From Parcubacteria group bacterium GW2011_GWD2_43_10 (GTDB lineage: Bacteria > Patescibacteriota > Patescibacteriia > Veblenbacterales > UBA10138): a stretch of 18,001 bases of DNA. Location: contig LCEZ01000023.1 of the NCBI GenBank assembly GCA_000995845.1, positions 1 through 18,001 of the forward strand, written 5' to 3'. The notes under the pieces are model-generated. The model had not been told where the DNA came from. It ran no database searches and saw only the letters and a program-made list of their open reading frames with translations. A program made the translations under genes and the position numbers. Each line of letters opens with the position of its first letter. Position 1 is the first letter of the stretch. Positions 6,670 to 12,847 of the stretch are shown here, piece by piece.

Positions 6670-7065
6670 ATGACAGATAAAGTTAAAAAAACAAAAGCTG
6701 ACTGGAAAAAAGAGTTAACGCCGGAGCAATTTCATGTTTTAAGGGAAGCTGGTACTGAAGCAGCCTTTACAGGTGAATATTGGAATATGCATGAAGCGGG
6801 CATGTACACTTGCCGGGCTTGCGGGGCCAAACTTTTTTCTTCAGACACTAAATTTGATTCGGCCACGGGCTGGCCAAGCTTTACTGATCCGGCCAATTTA
6901 GAACACATTGAACTATTGGAAGATAATAGTCTTGGCATGAAACGGACGGAAGTCAGGTGTAAGAATTGTGGCTCTCATCTCGGGCATGTGTTCCCTGATG
7001 GTCCAGGTAAATCTGGTCAGCGATATTGCATTAATTCGGCGTGTTTACGGTTTGAGCCTAAATAA
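6670..7065 (+). CDS. msrB: Peptide methionine (R)-S-oxide reductase
   Basis: Reduces the R epimer of methionine sulfoxide in proteins, a repair enzyme of the cytoplasm. The 131-residue protein has the two zinc CxxC pairs (Cys48/Cys51 and Cys97/Cys100), the GWPSF block (67-71) and the active-site motif RYCINSA with catalytic Cys120. The usual resolving Cys before GWPSF is absent (the sequence is DSATGWPSF), but an additional Cys125 replaces the common Ser in NSAS; it may take part in recycling, or thioredoxin may act directly. Its place right after metK fits a methionine-related pair. It probably has its own leaderless promoter as well. A hairpin shared with the convergent gene follows the stop. 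Confidence 0.95.
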   Translation: MTDKVKKTKADWKKELTPEQFHVLREAGTEAAFTGEYWNMHEAGMYTCRACGAKLFSSDTKFDSATGWPSFTDPANLEHIELLEDNSLGMKRTEVRCKNCGSHLGHVFPDGPGKSGQRYCINSACLRFEPK

Positions 7066-7093
7066 AACCCCAAGTCATCATTGATGCTTGGGG
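7060..7093 (-). terminator. Terminator of the 7114-7740 gene, shared with msrB
   Basis: CCCCAAG (7068-7074) pairs with CTTGGGG (7087-7093), and inside it CATC (7076-7079) pairs with GATG (7083-7086) around a 3-nt loop. The T-rich tract lies on the minus strand (complement of 7060-7067), so it terminates the leftward gene. The stem begins 3 nt after the msrB stop and may also act on msrB. Confidence 0.7.
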
Positions 7094-7113
7094 AAAATAA
7101 TATGATGCGAGAA

Positions 7114-7740
7114 TTACATTATTACTCGCCTACTACTTAACTCTGTGCCGTGTGTTTTGAGTTTGGAATGGGAAATGAATAATTCGCACTTTGGTTTATC
7201 CCGATAAATTGTCCCCCAACCTACACATGGAACACCATCATGTATTGTGCGTGAACCCGCACACAGCGTGTCAATTTCTGCCTTAAGAGGGTGGCCGGTT
7301 TCCTCATGGTATATAAGCTCGTAAAGCATCATCCCCCGCAATGTTATGCAGGTAATGTGTTTTTTAACCAGTTGATTGGTGGAGTAGTTGATCAAGTCAT
7401 TATCGGGTTCAACCTGATCACGTATCCAATAAGCTCGATCACCCTTAGTAAATAGAGAAATATCAGTTATCGTATCCAATGTTATGTTTAACAGTTTGTT
7501 GGGTAGAAAACTGCGACGCCTATCAAATACCATGTAACTGGCTGGAAATCTTCTTATAGCCTTAAAGACTTCCATATTGCTAAGTTCATGAGGTTCAATG
7601 ATTAGTCTACCAACCCCGGGTTCTCTTTCCAGAATTACCAAATGAGAAAAAGATCTATTAATTTTGAATCTTTTCCGGAAAAGTTTCAGCCATTTTTCTA
7701 GCTGTTTGGTAGTATCAGGACTTAATTTTTGCTTTTTCAT
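7114..7740 (-). CDS. Conserved-looking hypothetical protein, 208 residues
   Basis: Not assignable to a named family. The N-terminus is basic (KKQKLSP and KLFRKRFKINR). The C-terminal part, about residues 131-208, looks like the conserved core: TLRGMMLYELIYHEETGHPL, then TLCAGSR, GVPCVGWGTIYRD and a last block ending SSRRVIM. I recall similar C-terminal patterns (TLRE-MLFEL, LCAGSR, GVP-V-W) in uncharacterised CPR proteins, but cannot check this. There is no signal peptide or membrane segment, so it is probably cytoplasmic. The start is supported by the SD AAAGGAAG just upstream of the ATG at 7740. It is transcribed alone, diverging from the 7975 gene. Confidence 0.75.
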   Translation of the reverse strand: MKKQKLSPDTTKQLEKWLKLFRKRFKINRSFSHLVILEREPGVGRLIIEPHELSNMEVFKAIRRFPASYMVFDRRRSFLPNKLLNITLDTITDISLFTKGDRAYWIRDQVEPDNDLINYSTNQLVKKHITCITLRGMMLYELIYHEETGHPLKAEIDTLCAGSRTIHDGVPCVGWGTIYRDKPKCELFISHSKLKTHGTELSSRRVIM

Positions 7741-7906
7741 GATTTCTTCCTTTTATTTGTTGATTGAATTTATAATGCATTTTAAAAGAGCAGTATTGTG
7801 GTAACAGATTATTATACTCCAATTTATCGGTTTGTCAAGGGAATGGACCTTATATCTGATAGCTGAATTTTGGATAAGGACAGATTATTACAGTTAGTGT
7901 TTTATA

Positions 7907-7950
7907 GTATGATATTTGTGCTATCATACCATTGTATGGTAAGGTTTTTT
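7907..7950 (+). promoter_or_regulatory. Two overlapping inverted repeats before the 7975 gene
   Basis: GTATGATA (7907-7914) is a perfect inverted match of TATCATAC (7922-7929), and TACCAT (7927-7932) of ATGGTA (7936-7941). The two stems share 7927-7929 and exclude each other; the second is followed by six T (7945-7950). An extended -10, TGCTATCAT (7919-7927), lies inside the first repeat. It could be an operator over the promoter or, if transcribed, a weak attenuator. The rest of the 234-bp divergent gap (7741-7974) is A+T-rich with nothing else I can support. Confidence 0.4.
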
Positions 7951-7974
7951 ACTAACTATTAACCCTATAAATTT

Positions 7975-8919
7975 ATGTCTTTTGAGAGACCAGATATACC
8001 AAATTATGATGAAAATAAACCAGAAAAAGAGAGTAAGTATAAAGCTATTGAAGTATTGCGGAATCGTGAATACCCCACTGATTTTATTTATGACAAAGAA
8101 GGCAGACTAATTTTAGAAGACCCGGATTTGAAATTTATTAATGATAGTATTAATACCGGTCTTAAAGAAGGTTCTCTTTTAACAATCAGCGCTGATCCTG
8201 ATACTATTTTTCGTATTTTACCTGCAGCTACCAAAATTAAGGATCATTCAACTATTATAAATTTCAGTCAAGAAAATAATTTAGTTAATACTGAATTATT
8301 AGAAGCCTCACAAAATATTGGTGAACAAAAAGTTGTGGAACAATCTGATATTGAGGTACTTAAAAAATTAGCCACAGTGATTAGTTATGATAAAAAATAT
8401 AAGAGTAACTATAGCGGCGAGGAGTTATTATCTAAGTTATATGACCTCAGCCATTATCAGGGAAAACCAGATATAATTACAGCTGATCCGATTGAGCAGA
8501 TGGATAAAATTGGTTCAGGTGAAATGTTAGACGGCAGAACGTATGATAATATAATGTTACCTTTTTCTCTTTACACCAGAAGTGAACAAGAAACATTGGC
8601 TTTTATGACAAATCTTAAGCAGCGACTAAATAAAGGCGGCCGGGTGGTTTTGGCAGATGTTTGGGAGTGGCAGGGTGTGGGTGGAGAAGATGATTTTATT
8701 AATGCTGAACCTGATATTATTTCTGAAAAGTATGGTAATGCTTGGAGTTGGCAGCCTAAGCAATTATTTAAGGTTTTTGAAAAGGCCGGTTTGACTCTGG
8801 TTAATAAAAAAGAAAAAGAGATTGAGGAAAGCGATGAAGTTTATGATGCGTTTGAAGGTTATTCTTTCTATACTTTTGAAGATTCAGAAACAGCTACAGC
8901 TGGTCGGGCAAGCAAATAA
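7975..8919 (+). CDS. Methyltransferase-like protein of unknown function
   Basis: A 314-residue acidic protein. The second half looks like the C-terminal part of a Rossmann-fold SAM methyltransferase: YDNIMLPFSLYTRSEQETLAF (a strand 4-like core), LKQRLNKGGRVVLADVWEWQ (helix D and strand 5), then PKQLFKVFEKAGLTLVN. The first half lacks a clear GxGxG SAM-binding loop; the matching region near GLKEGSLLTISADPDTIFRIL is degenerate, so catalysis is doubtful. The N-terminal 30 residues and the C-terminal tail (after about 295) are charged or low-complexity. No SD precedes the ATG. It leads a packed row that continues with the TfoX-N, CutA-like and DedA genes. Methyltransferase ancestry is an inference from sequence style. 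Confidence 0.65.
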   Translation: MSFERPDIPNYDENKPEKESKYKAIEVLRNREYPTDFIYDKEGRLILEDPDLKFINDSINTGLKEGSLLTISADPDTIFRILPAATKIKDHSTIINFSQENNLVNTELLEASQNIGEQKVVEQSDIEVLKKLATVISYDKKYKSNYSGEELLSKLYDLSHYQGKPDIITADPIEQMDKIGSGEMLDGRTYDNIMLPFSLYTRSEQETLAFMTNLKQRLNKGGRVVLADVWEWQGVGGEDDFINAEPDIISEKYGNAWSWQPKQLFKVFEKAGLTLVNKKEKEIEESDEVYDAFEGYSFYTFEDSETATAGRASK

Positions 8920-8921
8920 AC

Positions 8922-8987
8922 ATGGCAAGTGTAAGTTGGATGTTGATACATTGTAATAACTTAGTTGGTGCCAAAAGATACTTTTAA
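8922..8987 (+). pseudogene. Relic of a duplicated cutA 5' end (21 codons)
   Basis: From ATG 8922 the frame reads MASVSWMLIHCNNLVGAKR, then YF and a stop at 8985. The intact cutA-like gene 359 bp downstream starts MANVIWVLVNCNSLKEAKS. The first 37 nt of the two copies align without gaps with about eight differences. The relic runs into the 5' end of the TfoX-N gene in another frame. It is best read as what remains of a tandem duplication, though it might also be translated as a short leader peptide. Confidence 0.6.
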
Positions 8988-9276
8988 GGATTATGTTTTG
9001 GAACAATTATCAGCTGTACCTGAAGTTCATTGCCGGCCGATGTTTTCAGGTTATGGTTTATATTTAGGAAAAAATTTCTTTGGTATAATATCGGATGCGC
9101 AGTTGTATTTTAGAACCGACGATATGACAAGTCAGAGATATAAGATTGCCGGTATGAAACCATTTGCGCCGTCAGATAAGCAAGTCTTAAAAAATTATTA
9201 TGAAGTACCAGTTGAAGTGCTTGAGGATAGGAATTCTCTTGAAACTTGGGCTAGAGAGGCAGCTAGTTTAGAATAA
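8965..9276 (+). CDS. TfoX N-terminal domain protein
   Basis: A 103-residue single-domain protein matching the TfoX/Sxy N-terminal family: VLEQL, then RPMFSGYGLYLGKNFFGIISD, LYFRTDD, a PF block and a C-terminal YYEVPVEVLED with WARE. In gamma-proteobacteria TfoX regulates competence; stand-alone N-domain proteins are widespread and their function is unclear, so no competence role is claimed. The frame is closed by TAG at 8962, directly before TTG (8965) and GTG (8968), so the protein must start at a non-ATG codon, TTG or GTG, with no SD. The start region overlaps the cutA relic in a different frame. The stop is 4 nt before the cutA-like gene, so the genes are probably co-translated. Confidence 0.8.
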   Translation: MVPKDTFKDYVLEQLSAVPEVHCRPMFSGYGLYLGKNFFGIISDAQLYFRTDDMTSQRYKIAGMKPFAPSDKQVLKNYYEVPVEVLEDRNSLETWAREAASLE

Positions 9277-9280
9277 ATAT

Positions 9281-9589
9281 ATGGCAAATGTAATTTGGGT
9301 GCTGGTAAATTGTAATAGCCTCAAAGAGGCTAAAAGTATTGGCCGAGCATGTTTAAAGGCGCGATTAGCCTCATGTTTTGATATATTCAAGCGCGAATTA
9401 ACCCAGTATTTCTGGCCGCCACGTTCAGGCAAAACCGAATCTGCTCGAGGCGCTTTGTTAATTGCGCAGTTACCCAGGCTAAGACGATTGGTGAAAAAAT
9501 TACACACCGATAAGCTACCGTTTATTGGCAGTCTTAAAATCGAAGTTGAACCAGCTTTTGCCTCATGGGTTAAGGCAGAATTGAAATAA
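9281..9589 (+). CDS. cutA: CutA1-like divalent cation tolerance protein
   Basis: A 102-residue protein with the pattern of the trimeric CutA1 family: the N-terminal strand VIWVLVNCNSLKEAKSI, RLASCFDIF (the usual ASC-NI), QYFWPPRSGK (the usual YWW-GK segment), ALLIAQL, RRLVKKLHTDKLPFIGSLKIE (the usual H-Y--P-I segment) and a closing FASWVKAEL. It is shorter and more divergent than typical members in the central loop. CutA has been linked to metal tolerance, but its biochemical role is unsettled. It sits between the TfoX-N and DedA genes with gaps of 4 and 2 nt. A decayed copy of its 5' end lies at 8922. Confidence 0.75.
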   Translation: MANVIWVLVNCNSLKEAKSIGRACLKARLASCFDIFKRELTQYFWPPRSGKTESARGALLIAQLPRLRRLVKKLHTDKLPFIGSLKIEVEPAFASWVKAELK

Positions 9590-9591
9590 TT

Positions 9592-10227
9592 ATGGATCTT
9601 GAATCAATTATTATTGCAGTTGGATATATTGGTTTATTCACCATAATTTTTGCCGAATCAGGTTTATTGGTTGGCATAATTTTTCCAGGTGACAGCCTGC
9701 TCTTTACCGCTGGTTTTTTGGCCTCACAGGGCATTTTTGCCATAGTGCCCTTAATTTTGTTGTGTTTTGCGGCGGCTGTTACTGGTGATAGTGTAGGTTA
9801 CACTTTTGGCCGGCGAGTAGGCAAGCGTTTTTTTACGCGGGAAAAGTCTTTCTTTTTTAATCCTGATAATGTAGTCAGGGCGGAGAATTTTTATGCCAAG
9901 CATGGCGGTAAGGCCATTATTTTAGCCAGGTTTTTGCCAGGTATTCGCACTTTAGCGCCGATTTTAGCCGGCGTTGGCGAAATGCATTATCCTACATTTT
10001 TACTTTATAATGTAACAGGTGGCCTGTTTTGGGCTGTAGGTTTAACCGCCTTAGGGTATTATTTGGGTAACGCTATTCCTGGTATAGATAAATATTTACT
10101 ACCAGTATTATTGTTTATTATCATTGTTTCCGTGTTGCCATCCATTTGGAAACTATTAGTAAGTCGCGAACAGCGCCGACAGACATTTAATCAAGTTAAA
10201 GACGAGTGGAATAGGAGGAAAAAATAG
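9592..10227 (+). CDS. DedA-family membrane protein
   Basis: A 211-residue polytopic membrane protein of the DedA/VTT superfamily, members of which act in lipid flipping and membrane homeostasis. Visible family marks: the N-terminal FAESGLLVGIIFPGDSLLF, then GDSVGYTFGRRVGKRFF, and the diagnostic ARFLPGIRTLAPILAG with the conserved Arg and Pro residues. About five hydrophobic segments are present and the tail after residue 190 is basic. The ATG is 2 nt after the cutA stop, suggesting translational coupling. It is the last gene of the packed row; an inverted-repeat element follows immediately. The transported lipid, if any, is unknown. Confidence 0.9.
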   Translation: MDLESIIIAVGYIGLFTIIFAESGLLVGIIFPGDSLLFTAGFLASQGIFAIVPLILLCFAAAVTGDSVGYTFGRRVGKRFFTREKSFFFNPDNVVRAENFYAKHGGKAIILARFLPGIRTLAPILAGVGEMHYPTFLLYNVTGGLFWAVGLTALGYYLGNAIPGIDKYLLPVLLFIIIVSVLPSIWKLLVSREQRRQTFNQVKDEWNRRKK

Positions 10228-10231
10228 CATG

Positions 10232-10369
10232 CCCGGTATGACAACATCGCTCGGGCTCGTCTTGTTCACATTCATATAAATCTTATGGTAAGTATAGCAA
10301 CTTTAATTTTTAGCCTAATTTCGTTCACGCTCGCCCGTTTGGGTGAGCGAGCGATGTTACTCTACCGGG
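10232..10369. repeat. Imperfect inverted-repeat element of about 138 bp
   Basis: The left arm 10232-10253 (CCCGGTAT through CATCGCTCG) is an inverted match of the right arm 10348-10369, with 18 of 22 positions pairing. Inside, a separate 9-bp hairpin with one G-T pair (10328-10336 with 10341-10349, loop GTTT) competes for the right arm. There is no T-tract, so it is not a typical terminator. It fills the gap between dedA and the next gene, whose ATG starts 1 bp after the right arm. It could be a MITE- or REP-like unit; one copy is seen, so this cannot be decided. Confidence 0.55.
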
Positions 10370-10370
10370 T

Positions 10371-10724
10371 ATGTGGCACCTAAAAGGAAAATGCAGTCGC
10401 TGTGATTTGCCACTATTCATGCATTTTTTTATATGGCTACAAAGTATTGGCTGGCGGCTATTGGGTAGGGATAATGCCGAAGGCGAACGAGTGGTTTTAA
10501 TAAAAAAAGCCCTGGAATTTTATGACCAAGCTGGCCCACCCTTGGTAGTTGAACCGCTGTACCGAAAAAATAGCCGCCACTCAACTGGCAACATTTTAAC
10601 TAGGAGTGATTTAGTCCAAGCTTTTTATACAGCTCAGGATGTTTCACCCTGGGTTGTACTGCGTAAGGAAATTTCCGGGGTAGGCAATTCTTCTACTAGC
10701 TCAGTTAATAATGGTTTTAAATAA
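10371..10724 (+). CDS. Hypothetical protein, 117 residues
   Basis: No family recognised. It starts with MWHLKGKCSRCDLPLF, has a short hydrophobic stretch around residues 16-30 and a mixed charged middle (RVVLIKKALEFYDQ, GPPLVVEPLYRKNS). Codon choice in 10430-10630 looks like that of neighbouring plus-strand genes, and no competing frame covers 10371-10633, which favours a real gene. The last 30 codons overlap the end of the minus-strand gene at 10634-11104; the Ser/Asn-rich tail (NSSTSSVNN) may exist only because the other strand encodes TELVEELPTPE. No SD is seen; the ATG directly follows the inverted-repeat element. Confidence 0.4.
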   Translation: MWHLKGKCSRCDLPLFMHFFIWLQSIGWRLLGRDNAEGERVVLIKKALEFYDQAGPPLVVEPLYRKNSRHSTGNILTRSDLVQAFYTAQDVSPWVVLRKEISGVGNSSTSSVNNGFK

Positions 10725-11104
10725 GTTGAGCCGTCAGATAGGCCAACATCATAAAGGTGTTTGAAAGGGTGTGCCTCAGCCGTGAATTCATGGTGACCCC
10801 GAACTTCGTTATCAATAAATAACCTTACGTGGTACTGATATATTTCATCCACTAATTTGCTCATGTTCAAAATTTCATCTGGATCTACCCAGGCGACATA
10901 GTCGTTTGTAAAACCGGATGTTTCCAGCAATTTACGTAAATCTTGGGAAGTTTTATCGGTCTTAAGCTTGCCATATAAATAAGGTTGCCTAATATCGTGG
11001 CTAATCAAGCCCATAGCTACCCAAGCGTCTCTGACTGTTGGAAAGAAGGGATCAAATAGTTTCCAGAATATTTTTTTCGCTAGTTCAACTATTTTCAATA
11101 GCAT
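10634..11104 (-). CDS. Hypothetical protein, 156 residues
   Basis: No family recognised. The composition is that of a normal soluble protein: an N-terminal amphipathic basic helix (LLKIVELAKKIFWKLF), then QPYLYGKLKTDKTSQDLRKL, VAWVDPDEILNMSKLVDEIY and a His/acidic segment HHEFTAEAHPFKHLYDVGL that could bind metal, though no known motif is matched. On the minus strand an extended -10 TGCTATGTT lies 15 nt before the ATG at 11104, giving a leader of only a few nucleotides. It diverges from asnS and its 3' end overlaps the convergent 10371 gene by 91 bp. Confidence 0.6.
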   Translation of the reverse strand: MLLKIVELAKKIFWKLFDPFFPTVRDAWVAMGLISHDIRQPYLYGKLKTDKTSQDLRKLLETSGFTNDYVAWVDPDEILNMSKLVDEIYQYHVRLFIDNEVRGHHEFTAEAHPFKHLYDVGLSDGSTYLKPLLTELVEELPTPEISLRSTTQGETS

Positions 11105-11168
11105 ATTATTTGCTTGCTAAACATAGCATAATTGCAGTAAAAATTCGAGTTATTAGATGGAAGCTTTT

Positions 11169-11197
11169 TTGCCAAACTCAGCCAAAAATGGTACATT
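11169..11197 (+). promoter_or_regulatory. asnS promoter
   Basis: TTGCCA (11169-11174), a 17-bp spacer and TACATT (11192-11197) preceded by TGG. The -10 ends 9 nt before the ATG at 11207, so the mRNA is leaderless or has 2-3 nt ahead of the ATG. No SD is present. Confidence 0.55.
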
Positions 11198-11206
11198 TTT
11201 TACGTT

Positions 11207-12496
11207 ATGGCACAAGTATTTACCAGTGAATTAGTTAAGCATGAAGGCCAGGAAGTTACGCTTAAGGGTTGGGTAGCAAACCTGCGTTCATCAGGTAAAA
11301 TATGGTTTTTGGAGTTTAGGGACGGGGCTGGTTTTGTGCAGGTAATTGTTGATGCCGCTGAAGTAGATAAGGATAGTTTAAAAACCATGGAAGTTTTGAC
11401 TATAGAAAGCTCGGCTATTATAATCGGTACGGTCGCCAAGCACCCAAAGAAAGATGAATATGAAATTAAGGCCAAATCAGTTAAATTAGTAGCGCCTTCG
11501 CCTGAGTATCCGATTGGTAAAAAAGAGCACGGCCCTGATTTTTTACTTGATAACAGACACTTGTGGCTTCGTAGTTCCAGGCAATGGGCCATTCAGAGGA
11601 TTCGCAACACTATTATCAATACGATTTATTCTCATTTGAATGCTAATGGTTTTATAAAAATTGACGCACCGATTCTAACGCCAACTTCATGTGAAGGCAC
11701 AACTACACTTTTCTCCATTGATTATTTTGGTGAACCAGCTTATTTAACTCAATCTGGCCAGCTTTATATTGAAGCCGCTATATTTTCCCACGGCCGAGTG
11801 TTTGATTTTGGTCCAGTTTTCCGTGCCGAGAAAAGTAAGACTCGACGGCACCTGACTGAATTTTGGATGATGGACGCGGAAGCCGCTTTTGTGGAACACG
11901 AGGAAAATTTGAAAATTCAGGAAAATTTAATTGCCACAATCGTCAAGGCGGTATTGGTGAATAATAAAAAAGAACTAGAAATTCTGGAAAGAGACACTAC
12001 TATTTTGCAAAGAGTAGCGCCGCCATTTTACCGCCTGACTCATAAGGAAGCGATTGCTAAATTGCGCGAGCGCGGCAGTGATATAAAAGATATGGATGAT
12101 TTAGGCGCTGATGACGAAACGCTTTTAACTGAGCTTTATGATAAGCCGATTTTTGTGGAAAAGTACCCAGCCGCAGTGAAAGCATTTTATATGAAGCGCG
12201 ATCCAGCTGATCCAAAACGAGTACTCAATGCCGATTTGCTCGCGCCGGAAGGTTATGGTGAGATTATTGGTGGGAGCCAGCGTGAGGATGATTATGATGC
12301 TCTCTTGGCGCGGATGAAAGAAGAAAAGTTAAATATCGCCGATTTCCAGTGGTATTTGGATCTAAGAAAGTATGGCAGTGTACCGCATTCTGGCTTTGGC
12401 GTGGGTTTAGAGCGACTGGTCGCTTGGATTTGCGGTTTAAAGCATGTGCGTGAATCCATTCCGTTCCCAAGGCTACTTAATAGGTTAAGACCTTGA
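11207..12496 (+). CDS. asnS: Asparaginyl-tRNA synthetase
   Basis: Charges tRNA-Asn with asparagine; class IIb synthetase of 429 residues. The N-terminal OB-fold anticodon domain covers about 1-100 (VTLKGWVANLRSSGKIWFLE). The catalytic domain shows motif 2, FRAEKSKTRRHLTEFWMMD (205-223), the AsnRS-type CEGTTTLF and GGSQRED blocks, and motif 3, GFGVGLERL near residue 397 followed by RESIPFPR. The block before motif 2 (EPAYLTQSGQLY) is shared with archaeal-type AspRS, but CEGTTTLF with TRRHLTEF points to AsnRS. Its presence implies direct Asn charging, so the AspRS encoded downstream need not be non-discriminating. It begins at a near-leaderless promoter and ends 3 nt before the pilin-like gene. 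Confidence 0.92.
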   Translation: MAQVFTSELVKHEGQEVTLKGWVANLRSSGKIWFLEFRDGAGFVQVIVDAAEVDKDSLKTMEVLTIESSAIIIGTVAKHPKKDEYEIKAKSVKLVAPSPEYPIGKKEHGPDFLLDNRHLWLRSSRQWAIQRIRNTIINTIYSHLNANGFIKIDAPILTPTSCEGTTTLFSIDYFGEPAYLTQSGQLYIEAAIFSHGRVFDFGPVFRAEKSKTRRHLTEFWMMDAEAAFVEHEENLKIQENLIATIVKAVLVNNKKELEILERDTTILQRVAPPFYRLTHKEAIAKLRERGSDIKDMDDLGADDETLLTELYDKPIFVEKYPAAVKAFYMKRDPADPKRVLNADLLAPEGYGEIIGGSQREDDYDALLARMKEEKLNIADFQWYLDLRKYGSVPHSGFGVGLERLVAWICGLKHVRESIPFPRLLNRLRP

Positions 12497-12499
12497 TAT

Positions 12500-12841
12500 A
12501 TGAACCCAAGAGGATTTGGTTTGATAATGGTTCTAATATCAGTCGCGATTATTGGTGGATTAAGTTATCTTATGTACAACTGGATTGATGAAATGCAAAC
12601 CAGTGTAAAAAGCCAGTCTGGTGTTGAATCAAATGCTTATTTGCCAGGGATAGGCGGTGAGCGCCGCAGTGGCATTTACACAGTTGATGGTGAAACAGTG
12701 GAAATATTTACTAAATGCGGCAATAATATATGTGAGCCGTTTGAAAAGTGCACTCCCACACAACAAGATAGATATACTGGAGAGGAAAGTGAGGATTGTG
12801 GGGCTTTATATTGTCCTGAGGATTGCCAGCAATTAAAGTAA
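12500..12841 (+). CDS. Pilin-like anchored protein with six cysteines
   Basis: A 113-residue protein. The N-terminus RGFGLIMVLISVAIIGGLSYLMY resembles a type IV prepilin: a short basic leader ending in Gly5, Phe6 at the +1 position and a long hydrophobic helix. The Glu normally at +5 is replaced by Met10, as in some minor pseudopilins such as GspK, so processing is uncertain; it could also be a plain membrane anchor. The exposed part carries six Cys (73, 78, 84, 100, 105, 109) in the pattern CGNNICEPFEKCTPT then DCGALYCPEDC, probably disulfide-bonded; I recall this pattern from exported CPR proteins. It lies 3 nt after asnS and 6 nt before aspS, an odd place for a surface protein. Confidence 0.65.
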   Translation: MNPRGFGLIMVLISVAIIGGLSYLMYNWIDEMQTSVKSQSGVESNAYLPGIGGERRSGIYTVDGETVEIFTKCGNNICEPFEKCTPTQQDRYTGEESEDCGALYCPEDCQQLK

Positions 12842-12847
12842 TATTTT

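Noticed and set aside
12494..12496. Alternative code with TGA read as Gly or Trp (Gracilibacteria/SR1 type)
   Set aside because: TGA ends asnS at the expected C-terminus, 3 nt before the next ATG, and no in-frame TGA interrupts any recognised gene.
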